From Melampsora larici-populina 98AG31 (taxonomy: Eukaryota > Basidiomycota > Pucciniomycetes > Pucciniales > Melampsoraceae), in contig NW_006768797.1 of assembly GCF_000204055.1 (NCBI RefSeq), forward strand, positions 443,380-507,379: a stretch of DNA of 64,000 nt. Reading direction: 5' to 3'. Below are positions 1 through 12,253 of this stretch, piece after piece (the stretch's first letter is position 1; each line of letters starts with the position of its first letter). Below the pieces are notes generated by a model that had not been told where the DNA came from, searched no databases, and worked only from the letters and a program-made list of their open reading frames with translations. A program made the position numbers and the translations under genes.

Positions 1-307
1 TCAATATGAAATTTCCTTATTTTTTTTAGTAAGCTTTATGGCACTAAAAAAAATAGGGTGGCGCACAGGCATGACCCTCCCTAAGACAAGCTGTCTATTC
101 AAAATTTCCCCCCCACCTCAGCCAAAAGCCTATGGCAGAACGCTTCTGGATAGCCTGATATACCTTTCACAGGTTGCTCTTGCTCTGGTTTTGGTGAAAT
201 CATCTGACAGTCGGGTCTCTTGGGCTTGTAGGAGTAATCCTGACACCTCCTGTTTGCATAAATCGCTTTGGTCGACTTCCAGGGGATTCATGCGCTTATT
301 GAGGTGG

Positions 308-3300
308 CTAAATCCTCTGTTGGTCAAAACCTCGCCCAGTCCCTATTGCCTCAGAGTATGATGGGCAATCCGCACTTCTTTTTGCAGCATATATTGTGAG
401 GTTTCCATAGCGGAGAGGAGGTTTTTGATCACGTGCAGGATATTGAGAGGTAGGATGAGGAATGATTTTTGGTGTTGGTTTGTTTGGAACTGGTGGTTGA
501 GGATTGTTGAGAGGAGTTGTTATCTGGCTGTTGATTTCGTTTTGGTGCTCTGATGTTTTGTCTGAATTTTTGTCAGTGATGTTTGTGTCAGTTGATTTTC
601 CTTCCTTTTCTTGTTCTTGTTCTTTTTCTTTTTCTGTTTCTTTGTTGTTTGATGTTGTATTGATGTTTTGATTCTTTGGTCTTTTTATTTTAATGATCAA
701 TTTGTTGTTTACTGCTTTTTGTTTTTGTTTTTCTTGTTCTTTGATTCTTTCTAATTCTTTTGATTTTTGTACTTCTTTTTGATTTTGTATTTCTTCTTCT
801 TTCTCTTTTTCTAATACAAGTTTTAATTCTTTTTCATGCATGATTTGTTTTTGTTTTGCTTGCTCTAATTTGAATTCAAGATCTTTTTGTTGTTTGATCT
901 GTTTTTGTCTTTCTTTCTCTGAGCTTAGTTCTAATTCTTTTTGATATTTGATTTGTTTTGATTTTTCTACTTCTTTTAGTTTTGCTATTTCTATTTGTTT
1001 TTGCTTTTCTTTTTCTTTTTCTTGTTCTAATTTTGTTTGTAATTCTTTTTGATGTTCTATCTGTCTTTGTTTTTCTAAATCCAGTGCTTTTTGTTTTTGT
1101 TTTTCAATTTCAATCTCTTGTTCTTTTTGTATTCTTTCTTTGTTTTGTTTTTGTCTTTCATTTTCAGCTTCTTTTTCTGATATTGTTTTGGATGCTTCTG
1201 AATGTGATATTGGATCTTTAGGAGCATGTATTGATTTTGATAGCGGAATGAGTACTTTGGGAGTGTATTCTATTATGTTTTCACAGTTGGATGGCGGAAT
1301 TGTTGGGTAATCTGATTCGGAGAATTCGGAGAAATTTGGTGATGTTGGTGTTAGGTGTACAGGGGATAGAAATGGGGAAGAGTTGATAGATACATGGTCA
1401 TTTTCGAGATTTATGTGCTGTATAGGTGTTTTGTTGGTGTTTCGTGGTATATTTGGAAAAGATAGGCTTGATACAGGCGGAAAGGATGGACTGAAGGAAA
1501 GAGAGGTGTGGATGAGATGGAGGGGATATTGTTGATAGTTGAGGAAATCATTTCTTCATTTTTTGATGTGGATACAGCTTCATCATCTTGAGGTTGATCT
1601 TCATTTCTTTCCAAGATTATTTGGTGGTCAAGAGGTGGACTCAGAGGGAAATTAAATGTGTTAGTATCTTTATCATCAGTAGTGTTATTGATTTTGTTTT
1701 TGAATGGAAATAACCGCTCATTGAATATTACATTACGTGATACAATTATTTTCTTCTTTTTAATGTCCCATAGCCTATATGCTCTTGCTCCTTTTTCATA
1801 TCCTACATGGAGACATAGACAGGAACATGCAGATAATTTGTTGTATTCAGAGGACTTTAGGAGAGGATACGCAGCACATCCAATTGCTCGAAGGAAATTG
1901 TTGTTGACTTTGTGTGCTCTAGAGATACCTGAGTTCCATAGTTCTTGCGGAGTTTCCATGTCGATGGAGGCGTTTGGGGAAACATTAAGAATGAAAGATA
2001 CTGACATGACAATCTCTCCCCAGAGAAAATTTGGAATGCAGGCATCTATCATTATTGACCTTGTTCTTTCCATCAGGGATCTCCCATATCTTTCAGATAC
2101 AGAATTCTGCTCAGGAGTTTCTGCAGGTGCTCTCTCAAATGTGATACCCTGCTGTGATAAGTACTGGGAGAATTGGTTTGAGGTGTACTCTCCTCCTTGG
2201 TCTGATTTGAAAATAGCAACTTTCTTGTTCTGATATCTTTCAGATTCGTTTATGAAATTTACAAAATGTGTGAATACTTCTGATTTAGAGCGCATGATCT
2301 TGATACATGTATATCTAGTGGCATCATCAATAAAAGATACAATATATTTTCCACCACCTATAGAGGGAGTAGGCATAGGTCCTATGACATCACTGTGAAT
2401 ACAAAACAAAGGAGTGTCAGATTTAGGAAAATGAGAAGAAAATGGGAGCCGATGTGCTTTTGATAGAGAGCAAGATTCACAATCGATTTTCTTTGACGTG
2501 GATGGGGATACTTTAGATAGTGATCTGTAGTTCAAGTGACCATAACGTCGATGCCAGATGTCAGCGGGGATGGTCGCAGGGGCAGCAAAAAGAGTTTGAG
2601 ATGGACTTGCCTGTGCCAAGAATAGACCATCTGCTTCTTGACCAGTGATGATGTAGTTTTCGGTCTGATTTTCGAGTATAATGGAAGATTTGTTGCTGGT
2701 GAGAGTAGCTCCATTTTTAATCATAGATGAGACTGAGATGATGTTAACTCCAGAATCGGGTATCAAGAGTACATCTTTGATTGCAATAAGTCTACATTTT
2801 CCAGACACAGTGGTTCCTTGTATGTAAGCTGTGCCAGCCAGGTTTGCTGAAACTTGTCTTTCATGTCCTCCTATGCCTGATATTTGGACATAAGGAATGG
2901 TATGGATATTTGATAATAAGTCTGCACGACTTGCGATATGCGTGTTAGCACCGCTGTCAATCAAGAAACTCGTGCTTTTGTTAGCTTTAGATGATGCATT
3001 GTAAGCAGAGTAAGTTATGAAATCGTTCGATTCTTCAACAGCTATGTGAGCAGCAGCCGAGTTTGAAGTAGAAGGATTATTTTGGTTTGAGTTTTTCATT
3101 AATGTTTTGTATTGTCGTGCCATTTCTTCCATGGATAAAGAGCCAGATTCTTTGTTTTCATGTTTCTTTTGAGTATGGCATTGCTTGTTTGTGTGTTTTG
3201 AATTTGGGTGGATATGACATAGATCTTTTGGTGATTTTCCAACTTTTCTGTTGTCAGTTCGCATAGGTCGTTTAGTCTTTACAGAGTATACTTCTTTGAA

Positions 3301-3978
3301 TTTTTTGTCACTACTGATGTTGGAGCTAGCTTCAAGTTGAAGTCGAGCGCATACATCGCTGGTGGAAATCGTTTTGATGTTTGATAGGAAGTGTTGAATG
3401 ATGAGACCAAATTCGTTTCGAGGTAAGCTGTTGACTAAGAGTATGGCGTAGATTCTGTCTGATAGTTGAAGGTCCTTATCTCCAGCAGTCATGTCACGGA
3501 TTTTGCTGTGTAGGTCTTGAATTTTTGCAATGTAATTCGTAATACCGATTGAATTGTCATACTTTAAGCTGAATAGTTCTGTTAAGGTGTTTGCAGTGAC
3601 AATGCCATTGTCAGAGCTGTGCTGAGATACAAGGGTTTCGAAAGCCTGCTTGGGATCTTCGATGGATTCGATGGATGATAGGTTTGCCGAATCGATGGAA
3701 TTACGTATCGCGTATAAAACAGCTGCTTGTCTCATGTCAAAACAGAATTTTTCTTGTGGGTTAGATGGACGTTTGATTTCCTCTTTGATGAATTCATATA
3801 GTCCGTTCATTTTGAGATAGATCTTCAACTCAGTCTTCCATTCATAGATATTGCCCATGGCTAGTTTGGGAATGGAGGCGATGGCAGAAGTACTGAAGTT
3901 GGTATTTCCAGGGTTTGAAGTGGACATATTGTTCTCGATGAGAGGTTCGGTTGGTTTGGTATCGAGATCTTTTGACAT
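308..3978 (-). pseudogene. Ty1/copia gag-pol, truncated before reverse transcriptase
   Basis: The 855-residue ORF (3978 to 1411) has a copia layout. It opens with a Gag-like region, followed by an aspartic protease site (FLIDSGANTHIAS), a GAG-pre-integrase segment (IWHRRYGHLNY), and an integrase core with D in IHSDVIGP, D in FKSDQGGEY and E in the PEQNSVSERYGRS region. Near 1485 the sensible frame shifts by one base. Reading on in the shifted frame gives a long Lys/Glu/Gln-rich linker that ends at 308 with PPLRYGNLTIYAAKRSADCPSYSEAI, where copia reverse transcriptase would normally begin. No RT or RNase H follows, so the element is cut off on its 3' side near base 300. A classical Gag CCHC knuckle was not seen. 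The family call is secure; the exact frameshift base is inferred. Confidence 0.85.
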
Positions 3979-4096
3979 GAAGGAAGAGATAAGTATAGAG
4001 TTGTAGTTGTAATCTATAGTGCCTTTGATGGATCAAAGGGTAGTGTTTTTAGAATGTAGTGGGCGCATCTAGAGCGCTGAGCTCATAACCTATAAG

Positions 4097-4247
4097 TGTA
4101 AAGTGTCGTGTAACGCGAGTGAAATAGCCGATCCAGCAGATATCACTCGACTGGGAATATATGATGAGATCAAAAGTCTCACAGAGTACTCCGAAGAGTA
4201 AGAATATATGTGGATAAATTTGATAGTGATTATTATTATGCTTTACA
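4097..4247 (-). repeat. probable 5' LTR of the copia element
   Basis: On the minus strand this 151-base block begins TGTAAAG and ends CTTTACA, which is the TG...CA short inverted terminus expected of an LTR. It lies 119 bases upstream of the gag start at 3978. The sequence just inside it (minus strand, GGTTATGAGCTC) is where a tRNA primer site would fall, but I could not assign a tRNA. The opposite LTR is missing because the element is truncated, so the pair and the 5-bp target duplication (would be AGGTA, 4248-4252) cannot be confirmed. Confidence 0.5.
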
Positions 4248-4252
4248 AGGTA

Positions 4253-7200
4253 CTGGGCGGCCAGCCACCCTCTAGTAGTGGGTGGCCCACCACCCCCTAG
4301 CGCAGCTACTGAATTATATCTCCTGTATAATCAAACAACATCACTGTGCCTTCACCACACTTTTCCTCAACCTGCCGGTGTTCAGCCTGGTGTTGCACTG
4401 GATAGCCTTGACCGTCTCATCCATTGTCTATGAGTAGCTATGATTTCAGCTCATTTGCTGAAGTCATTGCGCACAACTATTACTCACTCAAGCATGAACC
4501 CAAAACTTAGCTTTATTACACCAAGCTTGAATTGAGAAGAATATTCTATGCCCCATTGCATATCATACATGGACCTCATTGTGCTCCGGCAGATCATTTC
4601 AAAACTTTTTCACCAAACATGTTACACTATGTACAATATCTCCTGCACCGCACAATTGCTTGTAAATGTTGCCAATGGCCAGGCCCTTTTAGAAATGTCT
4701 AACAAAACATCTTTCAAAGCAAATTCTAATTAGTTAACTCATTATAATGAGTCAATATTCAAAGGAAGAGAAGTGTATTAGGGAGAGTAGTGGAATTAAG
4801 AAGGAACATAAAAGCTCATATTCCTTGGGAAGAGCTGTGCTTAGCTCACATCCTTTGTAAAGAGAAGCGGTGGATATGAACAATTTTGCATATGAACAAC
4901 AGTTTGCTAGCTTGCATTTGTAAAGAATATCAGTGGAATTGAATAAACTTGTAGCTCGCATTCTGAACTTCAGAAGAGCAACAGACAATCAATTTCCCCA
5001 ATTATGGGAATTTGAAAGAATTTGGATATCTAAGAATAAGGGTTCAAGAATAACTGATATGATTAAAGACCATGACTTATCAACTAATTATTTTTAGGAT
5101 TAACAATCTCTTCAACAGATGAATCTGGTTCACTTTCTTTATATTCTCCAAAAACCAAGTTGTCCAGTAAGTTGGAGCATTCAAACTCCAGTGAGACACT
5201 GAGTGAGAGCACGTCAAGGCGTAGTCTGGCCTCATTGGTAGGCTTTGGCCCTTATAAACATACAGTGTTGTACAATGAAGGCCAATGGAAGAGAGGTTAG
5301 TTGCTCTTGGTTGCTCTTAAAGTCTTGAGTCCAACTGAAGCATGTGTTCTATTTCTTTCAAACAGGTGGATTTCTTGATGATGATTGTTGAGGGATATTT
5401 TGGGGTCTAGTTTACAGTGCTATTGGACCAGAAAGTTGGTTCATCATCATGATACATATAGCATCAACAACTTGTCAGTAGTTGTTATTAAGAACTCTAG
5501 AACACAAAAACTATGTTACAGATGTGGTGTCTATGAATTTCATGTCAGAACAATCTGGAGTTAAATTGGGAACAGTGAGGAACAGTGGTCATATTGTTTT
5601 GCAATATTGAAAGAATAAAAATGGTTTTTATTTCAATAACATCATATATGATTCTCATAATGTGACAACTAATTATGAGCCTGAATTTGTGGATTTTCGG
5701 ACAACTAGTTTAGCAATAGGAGTCTAAGATCGAATTAAGATTAAGCCAATAGCGAGATAGAGCTGAAACCCAGGAATGAATCAAAGACAACAGAGACCAA
5801 ACACAGGAAGGCAGAATTGAATTAAATGATTGACAAGAATTAATGGATCATGATCAAATAACAATCAACAGAGCATGACAGTGAGAAGTGAATTGGGTTG
5901 ATGATACTGGATTGGATAATCTAGAATTGAATAAAAATAACCATGAGCGAGTGGGAATTGACCAAATCAAAGATATCTCAAAATGAAGATATGAGAAACA
6001 TAACATAAAAGATGAGAGTCACAAATCGAATGGATTTATGATTCCAAAATTGAATTAAGATCGCGAACGATTGAAGGATAGTTGAGAATTGCATGAATTT
6101 AAACCAATTTTGAGCCAATGAGAGGTAGAATTGAGATTGCAAATGATTAACAAGAAGATCACAAACGATTAAAGGATATGTATTCAAGAATCGAATGATA
6201 TTGAACTTACTTTGAGCAACTGAGATTTGTCAGGAATCTGGAGGACTGGCGGATGCTGGATATCGTGGATACAAACCAAAGTGGATGTACAGACTTGGAA
6301 CGTCCGCTGCTTTTCGCAGAAGGTTGAGCTGTACCTACATACCAGCATGAAGTCAATTTTTTGTTTGGCAGTACCCATTTTCTTGGTGTGTTGGTTAATT
6401 TTTGAGACACCTTTGCTATATATTTCAATCGTAGAGTGAAATGATGGAAAAGGATGAAATGTGATTTAAATGAACAATTGTTCTACTTGAAAACAATTCA
6501 GCCCGATAATATGCAAATTGGAACGATTATCCTACTCAGGATCAACCTCAATAGACACATTGAAAAAAACCGATGAGAAACAATCATTCTACTCGGAATC
6601 GATTAAAATAAAAAAAGGTGAAATACAATAAGTAAAATACTGAATAAGGTACTTTGAACAATGGTTTTGGGCGTGATCAATTAACAAAACGTTAAGTGAC
6701 ATGAATGTTTGATTCAAAAGATTCTCATACTCAGAATCGAAAGGGAGATAGGAAAGAAGATGGCGTATGGAAGAGGATGGTGAGAGCAGAGCGCTTATAT
6801 AGAGGAGAAGAAAGTACGTACTTGTGATGTCAGCGCGAAACATACTGGAGAGACTGGTGGTGCGAGATGATTCCAGACCGCTTGATGGCCTGGGTAATTA
6901 GGTGGTGGTAAGTCATGCAGATGGACCCTACTTGACCAAGGCACGGGGAAGGGTGTCCAAGTGGTCTACAAGACCAGGATCTAAGGGCCTCGAGCAGGCT
7001 AACCAGTAGTGGTGGTAGCTGCTGGTTAGTTTTTGTGAAGTTGATTGAAGATTTGTGGGTGAAACAGCGTGAGAGTAACAACTGCAAGCGAGTCAAACAA
7101 AAGAAAAGGCGGCGAGTTGCCTCAAAAAGTTTCAAACATTACATGACGGCAGGAGAGAGTGAGAGCAAGAGAAAAACTAAGGCTAAGGCAGACCAGCCAG

Positions 7201-7816
7201 CCAGCGCTAGGAACTTCTGAGCCCTGGCTGCCTGGTCTGCCGAAGCAAAGAGGAGTTTTGGGATGATGGTATTATGTATAGGATACACTGCCAGCATTAA
7301 ATAGGTTCCCTGGTCGGAACATGACCTAGGCTGGGAATATCATTGAGAGAAGAATGGAGCATCAAATCATCTCGCACTGCACATCTGAGCCATAAAGCAT
7401 ACACTACATATGTGCAAACATCTGAGTAAATCCTTAGCTATCAGCTACATACAGGTCCGCTCAGTTATCTGCTCATCTAGATAAGAAAATCATGTGTAAT
7501 ACATGCTGTAACTTTGTTCAGATTGAGACACACATTTCAAAATATTGACTACATATATCACAATGGCTACTCAGGCAATATTCATGGAACTCATGTGTAA
7601 CAGTAGCAGAATGGGAATCTGATCACTAGGACCCATATTCCCATCTGTGAACCTCTTTAATGCTGGAAGTGATAGGTAAAGGGAATTAGAGGGTTTGGAT
7701 AGGTAGGGAAGTAGAGAAGTCGTATGCGTCAGTATAGGGGATAGAGGTGAGCATAGAGACAGGGTATATAATTAAGGCTGAGGCAGGGAAACAGTTGGGA
7801 AGAACATTTCTTTAAG
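4253..7816. other. intergenic, no supportable gene
   Basis: Only short, low-quality ORFs occur here. A palindromic GGCCAGCCACC/GGGTGGCCCACC segment lies at about 4258-4293. Scattered CTGAG/CTCAG motifs near 7380-7590 recall the repeat zone at 16-17 kb. A weak minus-strand ORF at 6207-6428 ends in a splice-donor-like site but has no recognisable domain. Confidence 0.5.
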
Positions 7817-7818
7817 TA

Positions 7819-7963
7819 CAGCCGTTTGCAGTTTTGATGAACTTGCGACGAAAGATGAGCGAATGTTGAGTTGAACATTCATTGAATTTATATTGAATAA
7901 ATTTCGAATGAAAAAAACCAAAACCCATAGTGATCACATAAGCAGCTCAATCGCCCTATTTTT
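7819..7963 (+). repeat. left terminal inverted repeat of the mariner-type element
   Basis: It matches the reverse complement of 12254-12398 with only a few substitutions. It contains an AT-rich TTATATTGAATAAAT stretch that could act as a core promoter for the gene starting at 8032; this promoter role is inferred. Confidence 0.93.
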
Positions 7964-8031
7964 TGCTTTTGATCTTGAGCGAGTTCCACTTTGACCAATT
8001 CAATGATCAATTCTTACTTTGATCACTCAAG

Positions 8032-10877
8032 ATGAACGCCAACTCTCATCTCAATACCGCTCAATTTATTGATGATGATTCACTTGACAACTTACCAGCC
8101 TTTGATGAAGTTGAGCTGATGCAACCTGGAGCATCCTCAAACAACAGTCCAGATGGTAAGACATAACACACTCTCTTACTTTTATTAAGCAATTGCAATA
8201 TACGCTGATACTGTGTATTTTAATTGGATCCCACTATTTAGAGCCCCCTCGGCTGATATCCGGAGCCCCCCGGGTTTTCACCAAAACCCGCGTGACCCGT
8301 TGATACCCCGCTTTTTTTAGCCTATATAATGCATGTTCGGACCTCGAGGGCTCATCAAGGGCTCCCTAATAGGGCACAAAATCACGGATGAGCCCCTTTT
8401 GGATCATCAATTAACGTATTTGGAGCCCCTTCATATATATGGGGCAACAAATATGATGAAAACAAATGCAAGGGCTCCCAAATTGTTTGGCACCCGGACC
8501 GACCGCTGCATGACGGACAACATTGGCCCTTCAAGTGCCCAGCAATACGCTTACATATAGAAGTTCCCATCTCTCCCTCACACTCACTTTCCATGTCCGA
8601 TTTTCTTATCACTTAATCACAACTTTAAACAACCAAACCCTAATAACCCAGTTCATACCTCTACCGTTCTTACGTTTGAAGTCGTGTTCAGAGTTCATCA
8701 ATACCTATATATCTTGCTATTTCTCTATCTTTTGACCTCTTGGTGTTTGATTGATATTTATATAAGTTTTGATGTGTTTGATTTGGTTTACCATCATCTT
8801 GAATTCAGATATAAATTGTTGATGATTGAGTATTAATTGAGTTTAATCAACTTGACTATGAATCAGAATATGATGGGATCGAACTCGATCCCATCTTTTC
8901 AATGTTCTCCTTCTGATCCCATCAAGTTTCCACCACCACCACCACCATCCATTACCTTTTCACCCAATCAATTCGATCAATTGAATTATTCACCTGGCAA
9001 TACTTCTACTACTACTACTACAACTGATCACCATTTAATCTTAGCTAGCACTCCCAAAAGTTTACTCAATCATCCTTCTAACATTACTGACAATTTGATC
9101 GAGAGTAGTAGTTCTTCTCATCTTCCTAGTCATGAACCTTCAATTAATTTCCCTTCTCCTTTTCATCATGAAGATCAAAAACAACCATGTCGGGCTCCTA
9201 AAGATACATGTTGTACGTATTGTCAAGGCTTGTTTACCTCTAGAGGTGACAAACTTCACAAACAATGTTGTCTTCGCAAGAAAGAAGCGCGGTCTTTTGG
9301 CCGTTTGATTGAGAGAGCGAGGCTTGCTCCATGGTGACCATCTCATCAATTCAATGTTTATTAATTAATATCATGGGTGGGCACATGATGAGGATAGATA
9401 AATGATGAGATTAAATAAAAAAATGGAGCCCCTCGTGGAGCCCCTTCTTGGAAATGGGGCGCCTGATTTATTTGTAGCCTCGGGTCCGACCCGAAAGAGG
9501 GCTTCGGATACTGCTCCGAGGGCTCTAAATAGTGGGGTCCTTTTAATTACAATTCAATCCTTACCCCGCACACTGTAATAGTTATTGAGGTTCTCGTAAT
9601 AGTTGATGTTTGGATCGAACGACCTCCACAGCCTGTACTCAGAAGGACCAAGAAAGTCGCTGCGGCTCCTAAGGTAGACTGGGACGCTTTGAACTCGGTC
9701 AAAGACAAGAGAATGATCAATCGTACCTTCAAGGTGGATCCGATAACCTGGACATGGGAAGACTGTAGGACTCAGGTTTCAGCAGTCGCTGAGCGATTCC
9801 TCCCCCTTGTTTCTAGCCATTTACTCACTGGTAAAAACAAGGGTTTGATCTCGTGGGTAGGTAGCGTGAAATACAACCGAAAGAACATTCGAACAGTTGA
9901 TATCACTCAAGAAGAAGGCTGGGTCATGTTTCATTCACTTGTCAACAACAAGGAACCCATGATAGCCGGGGTCTCTATTAGTATTACAATGGAAAACCCT
10001 CGTGCTGCTGCAAAGGCCTTACAAAATGTAACAGGTCTCCTTCATCATCTTATCATCATATCCAACTAATCATGTTTCTGAACGTATTCCCTTTCCAGCA
10101 AGCCAACATGACTCAGAGCTTGATAATGCAACAGAATATCCCTGGACTCGCGGAACCTGGGGCTTCCCGGAGGCCACAAGATATCGAGGTAAGGGAATCC
10201 CGAGTGTGTCTGATATTCTCTCACTGATTGATTACACTCAGCCGCTTTCCGTTCAAGGGCAATTACAACAGGTTATAGGCAAGCTTCGAACCTTACATGC
10301 AAAGCACAGTGGTGCGGGTGATGGTGCGATATATCAAGATCCCACCAACACTTTGAAGACGTTACGACTCACCAATATTCTTCTCACGATCTGGGCAAGA
10401 TCGATTGTGAGTGTTATTCAAATTTATATGATCATTTCAATTCGCTAATCATTCATTTCAAATCATTAGATCAAGGGGGATGTTGGTGTTGATCTAGTCA
10501 CCCCTCCTAAAACCAAACTCTTTGTTTGTACAGTTGGAGGTGGTGAACCTCCTCCAACTCAATCGACCTCGATTGATCCAACACCGAGTACTTCAGCGAT
10601 AAGCATAGCCCCATCAACTTCTGGACCATTTGATCTCAATGACCGTGGAGTTGCAACCCCCCCATTCGAACACTTCCTTGACTTCGCCAAAATTTCACCT
10701 GCAAATCCAGCTCACCAACTCGTTCGAGATCTTGGTTATGAGACTTGGAGAGCTTTTGAAGCCAGTGAATTTATGAACATCGAAGCTCTGAGAAACGATG
10801 GTTTGAAAGTTGGGACAGCCCATGGATTGATCAGTAAAGCGAAGGTTTACAGACAACATTATCACCAGTCTAATTAG
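8032..10877 (+). CDS. accessory gene of the mariner-type element, SAM-like C-terminus
   Basis: Four exons give a 430-residue protein: 8032-8155, 9582-10034, 10099-10406 and 10470-10877, with phases that fit. An alternative donor at 10028 plus an intron at about 10190-10243 would also stay open. The N-terminus is acidic (MNANSHLNTAQFIDDDSLDN). The middle has a conserved-looking globular block (SVAERFLPLV.../WVMFHSLVNNKEP). The last 65 residues (HQLVRDLGYETWRAFEASEF...GLKVGTAHGLISKAKVY) have the spacing of hydrophobics and the L-G-x-x-x-W pattern of a sterile alpha motif (SAM). Intron 1 is 1,426 bases only because a 1.3-kb element sits in it; without that it would be about 103 bases. It faces the transposase gene, and the stop codons lie 181 bases apart. 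Function is unknown; a protein-protein or DNA-binding helper of transposition is a guess. Confidence 0.7.
8226..9540. mobile_element. 1.3-kb terminal-inverted-repeat element with 8-bp target duplication
   Basis: The ends are inverted copies: GGATCCCACTATTTAGAGCCC at the left and GGACCCCACTATTTAGAGCCC (reverse complement) at the right, with weaker similarity extending to about 50 bases. It is flanked by a perfect 8-bp direct repeat TTTTAATT (8218-8225 and 9541-9548). An 8-bp duplication fits hAT, P or Merlin-type superfamilies; the GG-start termini do not settle which. It has no transposase. It lies in intron 1 of the mariner accessory gene, on the same strand as its own ORF. Confidence 0.9.
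8858..9337 (+). CDS. small zinc-finger-like protein inside the 1.3-kb element
   Basis: This is an uninterrupted 159-residue ORF starting at the ATG at 8858. The first two thirds are low complexity (runs of Pro, Thr, Ser, Asn). The C-terminus is basic and cysteine-rich: CTYCQGLFTSRGDKLHKQC gives a C-x2-C-x11-H-x2-C arrangement, followed by another Cys and a basic tail ending RARLAPW. This suggests a zinc-binding, possibly DNA-binding, module. There is no homologous transposase domain. It could be a gene captured by a non-autonomous transposon or a remnant of the element's own DNA-binding protein. I do not recognise the family. Confidence 0.55.
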   Translation: MNQNMMGSNSIPSFQCSPSDPIKFPPPPPPSITFSPNQFDQLNYSPGNTSTTTTTTDHHLILASTPKSLLNHPSNITDNLIESSSSSHLPSHEPSINFPSPFHHEDQKQPCRAPKDTCCTYCQGLFTSRGDKLHKQCCLRKKEARSFGRLIERARLAPW

Positions 10878-11058
10878 AGTGCTCGTTCAAAATGTATAAT
10901 ATGCATCGTGTTAAAATTTCATTATAAAAAGTGTTGATACAAATGATTTAAAGTCTGTAAAATGCAAAGTCAAACGATTCTTTCATTTCACCATGTGTCT
11001 TAAGCAAATGAATAACACATTTCTTCACTCCAATGAAAGAAACAATGAGATTTAAATG

Positions 11059-12182
11059 TTAAAGATATCCAGATCCCTTGTAAAGCTCTCTCATCAATTG
11101 TACAGTGACAGAAAACATGATTTCAATGTAGATCCGCTCGATCTCTTCTTCCTGGGTCAAGTCGTCTCGATTCAACTCCTGAGAACAAATGAAGTGATTT
11201 TTGATAACAGAAAAACACTTCTCGATCGGATTCATAAAAGGGCTATAGGCGGGTAGATAGACAAGGATAACATCTTGATCAAAGCAGATAGCTCCAGTCT
11301 CAGGACCCATGTGGATTGGGCAGTTATCCATGACAAGAACTGAGTTCTTCTGTGGCCAAGGGTTCATCATGGGCATCTGAAAAGATCAAACAGTCAGCTC
11401 GGTCGATAAAAAAGCAAGTAAAACACTCACCAATTGTACCCGAAGGAACTCTTCAAAATCGACCCGCCAAGGCCCTCCTTCCATCACTTGTAGAGCCAAG
11501 CAGCCATCGAGCGAGACAGCTGTAAGTGCAGTATAGTGTGTCCCCACTAAAGTTCTCTCCATTCGATCCGTTCGCTCGCCTATAGGAGCCCACCCCATTT
11601 CTCGATACATATCTCGCTTGTTTATACCTGTTTCATCTAACACAAAAGAGTCAAAGATGTTAGAATGAAACTCAGGAAGATAAAGTGAGAAAACTCACCA
11701 AGAAAAACCAATCAATCAGCCGGTATCTCCGACACATACTCAATGTAATTACCCAGATCAATCAGATCATGATTGGAATTTATAGTCCGGCAGACTTTCC
11801 GAGTTAAGCCAAGGCTTTTCTTCATCTCGCGCGAAATCGTTGCTGTGGAGATGGATGTTGCAGTTTCTTCCAACAATTCTAAAGCCAACTCATCCTGATA
11901 AATTGTCGGATCGGTTTCTATCAAATGAGCTAGCAAAGTGCGCTCATGAAGATCGAGCAAGCGAGGAGCTCCAAGGACTTCGTAGGTGTCTGGGTTCTTA
12001 ATAACTGCACCAGTTTCTTCAAATAAACCCTTCCATCTTTTTAAGCTTGAGAGAGAGATATTTAAGCCGCTGAGTCCCTGAATTTCTTCATGAGTTTTGC
12101 CTTGTCGCATCCATTGAACCGCCATGTACTTGACTTGTGGATGATAATATCGGCCATTTCCGCCACGTGCACCAATTGCCAT
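11059..12182 (-). pseudogene. Tc1/mariner-type (IS630-like) transposase with a premature TGA
   Basis: Three exons, 12182-11699, 11636-11431 and 11376-11059, give 335 codons, the usual length of this family. The N-terminal helix-turn-helix region recognises the element ends (VQWMRQGKTHEEIQGLSGLN). The DDE catalytic residues are D in FLDETGIN, D in VLVMDNCPIH and E in SPFMNPIEKCFSVIK, with 34 residues between the last two (DD34E). Introns of 62 and 54 bases have GTGAG donors. The only defect seen is an in-frame TGA at 11712-11714, seven codons before the first catalytic Asp. It may be a point mutation in a recently active copy. The start lies 71 bases inside the right inverted repeat. Confidence 0.9.
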
Positions 12183-12253
12183 TGTTGAGCTGGGAGAGCT
12201 TGTACCTTAAGAATTGTTTTCTAAAGTAGCAATTGGTGGGAGACATGGTGATC

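Noticed and set aside
958..1221. Plus-strand ORF rich in Phe, Val and Leu
   Set aside because: Complement of the Lys/Glu/Gln-rich copia linker; hydrophobic by codon mirror only.
6184..6439. Overlapping ORFs on both strands near 6.2-6.4 kb
   Set aside because: No recognisable domain in any frame; kept only as intergenic.
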